DNA of 64,000 nucleotides from Artocarpus heterophyllus. Its lineage: Eukaryota > Streptophyta > Magnoliopsida > Rosales > Moraceae. The stretch spans positions 3,417,052-3,481,051 of the forward strand of contig CM046345.1 in NCBI GenBank assembly GCA_025403435.1. The letters run 5' to 3'. Numbering within the stretch: position 1 is the first letter of the stretch; every line of letters starts with the position of its first letter. The translations under genes and the position numbers were made by a program. This document shows, in pieces, positions 60,979 to 64,000 of this stretch. Under the pieces are notes generated by a model. That model saw only the letters and a list, made by a program, of their open reading frames with translations, was not told the DNA's origin and ran no database searches.

Positions 60979-63900
60979 TGTAATGACCGAGAAAACGTCA
61001 TCAATAAAACCTAATATTTAATTAGGTTTAATTAATGAATTTATTCTTAAAAATATGAAATTGTGTAAAAATTGTAATTTATGTGAAAATTACAATAAAA
61101 TATGAATGAGCAACATTGATTGCAAATTTTATGGCATATGTAATGCAATGGTGGATATTATAAAATACAAATTTTATGAGTTTGATGACTCAGAGATTTG
61201 TGCATAATATCCATAAAATGAATTTCATGTCACAATTAATTGTGAAATTGTGATATAAACGAATGAATGATTAGAATGTAAATAGGACATAGAGGTTGTC
61301 CTAACCCTAACCGGGGGTAGAAAGGAGGCCAGAGCAGTATAAGAATACTGCTAAATAAAAACACAGATATGAAAAATGTTATGATTGGCCTTAAAAAGTA
61401 AACGAAAAGTAAGTTAAATATTTTTATACAGTCTAAGGATAGAAAGTACACTGAATTGGCCACGGCAGTATAGGAAAAATACTGTGTGGTGAAAAATTAC
61501 ACAGTATAAATTTTTAACTCCATAAAGTGGACACTTTTTGCTTTTCTATTGGGCCACATGTCAAGAAAAGTGGCCCAATCATTTTGTGACACCTAGTGGT
61601 GTACTCATGGGTTACCATGAGTCACTAAATGAGATAAACATGCATTTATGGCAAGTTTATCAAAGTTTTCTTTTCTTTTATTTCCACCAAAGCTTCGGCA
61701 GCCATAGTTCTGCTCCCAAAAAATATTTCTCAGCCCCAAATCTTGCAAAAATAGCCCCCAACAAATTTTACAAGCAAGAACAAGGATTTTCCCACAAGTT
61801 TAAGGTAAAATCCTAAACTTTTAATGGGTTTTCAAGGGATTTTTCATGGGCAAAGGACAAGAGATTAATCCATGGTATTTTTGTATGGAAAGGAAGCTTA
61901 GGAGGGAGTCTAAAAGGATTTTGAAAGCTTCAAACCAAAAGGGTGTTATTTTGGTAAGTTTTAAGCTTTAAAGTTTGAAATTTTATAGATTTTGTTTTGA
62001 TTTTTGTTCTTTCAAACCCATGAGGGGTTTTGAACATGTATTTGATGAAAGTTCATGTATATGTGGTGTATGATAAGTTTGAGTTATGGAAATTTTTGTT
62101 TTAGTGTAAATCGGCAATTTTTGTAAAAATAACATTTTTGTAATTTTGAGGTTAAACTTTGCAAAGATGATGTTTGAGCATGGGAATGTATTGATTAAGG
62201 TATGAAATGATTTCTGCAGGGGTAAAATTGCAAGTTTGAAATGGATTTATGTAAAAATGCCATAGGGACTAAATTGAAAGAAAAAAATTCCTCTCGGCAG
62301 AATTGGAAATTAGCCAAAAACACCCCTGTACAGTGATATTTTGGAAAAAGTTAAAACACAAAAGTTGTAGATCTCGATGAAACTGTTAGGCAACGCGGAC
62401 GGTTCATCAAAAAACTGAATCGTTTATGAGATTTTAATTTTTCAAGAATTTATGGAAATTGTGAAAAATTTGAAAAAGGGGCAAAAACGTCATTTCTCAA
62501 AGGATTTTGAATATGCTACTTTGAGCAAAAATGATCCTTGACAAAAATAGAAAATTCTGGTGCAAAGAAGTAAATTTTAGTTTCGGGGGCAAAAACGTCA
62601 AAATTTTCGGTTCATGGACTAAACCGCAAAGTTTAATGAAAATGGGGCATAATTGAGAAATAAAGAGATTTGACCCACTAGGATGTTATTTTAGAATGAA
62701 TATATGGTTATTTTATAAGAATAACGAAATCGAGCTCGGGTAGGTTAGTAAACCTGCGGAGGGCAAAATCGTCATTTCTGCCCAAATAACCCGAACTGCT
62801 TTGAAATGTTCCCAATGGGATAAGAAAACGACTAGAAAGGTTTCCACCCTTCGTTAGAAACGATATGGTGAAGTTAGATAGAAATAAGAAAAAACGGTGG
62901 TTTTTAGAGTTAAACATAGTAATGCAACTCAATTTATTAACTAACAAATGTTTCGTATTGAAACATAGTAAAATTTGGCTAATGGCTTTGTAATTGGCCA
63001 ACAGGATCCTAGGAATCTAGAAGAAAGGATATCGTGGTTAAGTTGCCCGACAATTGCATCAAGTAAGTACCCATCTCACCTACAGTATGAAATTGTAGGA
63101 TTAGAGTGTAATATGTATATGTGTATACTTGTATGTATATCAAGGTGTATACTTGTATATATGCAACAACATGAGTATTGATAAAAAAAAAAATGAAAGG
63201 GGTATACTTGTGAGTATATGGAGTATATATATACTTGAATGCATATAATAACACATACCTGAGTGTATATGATAATGTATACCAGTGTGTATATTTTATG
63301 TTAAGTACATGTGAGTATATTATGCTATATACCTGTGTGTATACTAATGTGTACCAGTGTGTATATAAAGTATGTACCTGTATGGTCTATATCGCACAAA
63401 AGCATTTATGTAGATTATGTTATGTATAACATGTACTCATCACTTCATGCATGGTATGTTAACCATAATAAGTGAATTGGTAATGAATCACCAAAAGTTA
63501 AGAAAAGTGTCGTACCGACTCCTGACTCAAGGGGAGTTTAAGGATTACAGGATGGTCACGGTGTTACGTAGACCTAAGTGCGCAATGGTACGAACACTTG
63601 GGCCATAGTTAAATATAAGAAATGATAAGGATAATGAAGGATTATAAGAAAGCATAATATGATCATGCATTTTATTGAATGTGCATGTGGGTTTATATGG
63701 GACTTACTGGGCGTTAGCTCATTAAGTTTTTCATGCTGTAGGTATTCCGACAAAAAGGTCAGAATAAATCATAATGATGAGCTGGCGGACGGATGATGTG
63801 TGCAGACTGGGTATGGTTTCCGCCGCAGTATGTTTTCCGCTGTATGATATTTTAAATTATTTGAAAGTAATGTTTGATAAGCTATATTGTAAGAGAATGA

Positions 63901-64000
63901 TGGTTATGTAAACACAAGTATATGTATGTATCTCACAGGTTATTAAACAATATATGTACAGTATTTGTATTAAAAAAAAAATTTCCTAAATTTTTGCCCT
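60979..64000 (+). mobile_element. Start of a long gypsy-type LTR, running off the window
   Basis: TGTAATGACCGAGAAAACGTC at 60979 is a typical plant Ty3/gypsy LTR start, preceded by TACAT (60974-60978) as possible target duplication. The remaining ~3 kb is non-coding. GGGACTTACTGGGCGTTAGC near 63700 resembles the block shared by the other gypsy-type LTRs. A run of TGTATA words lies at about 63100-63400. Whether this is a solo LTR or the first LTR of a full element lies outside the window. Confidence 0.6.
63104..63395. repeat. Degenerate GTATA/TGTATAC minisatellite-like tract
   Basis: Irregular repeats of GTGTATAC, TGAGTATAT and ACCTGTGTGTATA fill about 290 bp inside the LTR. Confidence 0.75.

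Overview
This is plant nuclear DNA, most likely from a eudicot, and almost all of it is transposon. The support is: four Ty1/copia elements (integrase before reverse transcriptase), initiator-Met-tRNA-type primer binding sites, long Ty3/gypsy-style LTRs, AT-rich spacers with TA/CA microsatellites, an intron-containing 2-oxoglutarate dioxygenase pseudogene, and one plant-type intronless gene. The species cannot be named from the sequence.

Layout. 1-17375: an old Ty1/copia element (Copia-1, + strand) whose 5' LTR is cut by the window start. Its RT-RNase H region is split at 6890 by a much younger LTR retroelement, 6891-14903, lying on the - strand with a GAAAC target duplication and near-identical 1890-bp LTRs. 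17376-23264: intergenic. 23265-31292: a probable Mutator-like element (9-bp duplication AAGAGACAA) carrying a decayed copia element (Copia-2, 23513-30377). 31396-33555: a solo LTR. 33823-34690: a dispersed repeat. 36074-41012: a decayed copia element (Copia-3). 41257-49384: a three-exon dioxygenase pseudogene whose first intron holds a minus-strand copia element (Copia-4, 42108-47203). 50328-59037: a CACTA-like region dense in an AAACGAC motif, containing a solo LTR of the same family as the young element (52346-54705) and the only intact ordinary gene (56647-57030, -). 59038-60978: spacer ending in a tandem duplication. 60979-64000: the start of another long LTR that leaves the window.

The most unusual object is the young element at 6891-14903. 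It has paired LTRs, PBS, polypurine tract and target duplication, but no recognisable gag or pol. Its 4.2-kb interior instead encodes two intact intronless proteins in the element's sense orientation. The first (11036-11557) is a 173-aa basic Cys-cluster protein that resembles the nucleic-acid-binding proteins of carlaviruses and relatives. The second (9742-10431) is a 229-aa LONELY GUY-like (LOG, cytokinin-activating phosphoribohydrolase family) protein that keeps PGGxGTxxE but has lost other family signatures. This looks like a non-autonomous retroelement that captured a host cytokinin-pathway gene and a virus-like gene. Domain calls were made by eye without a database search.
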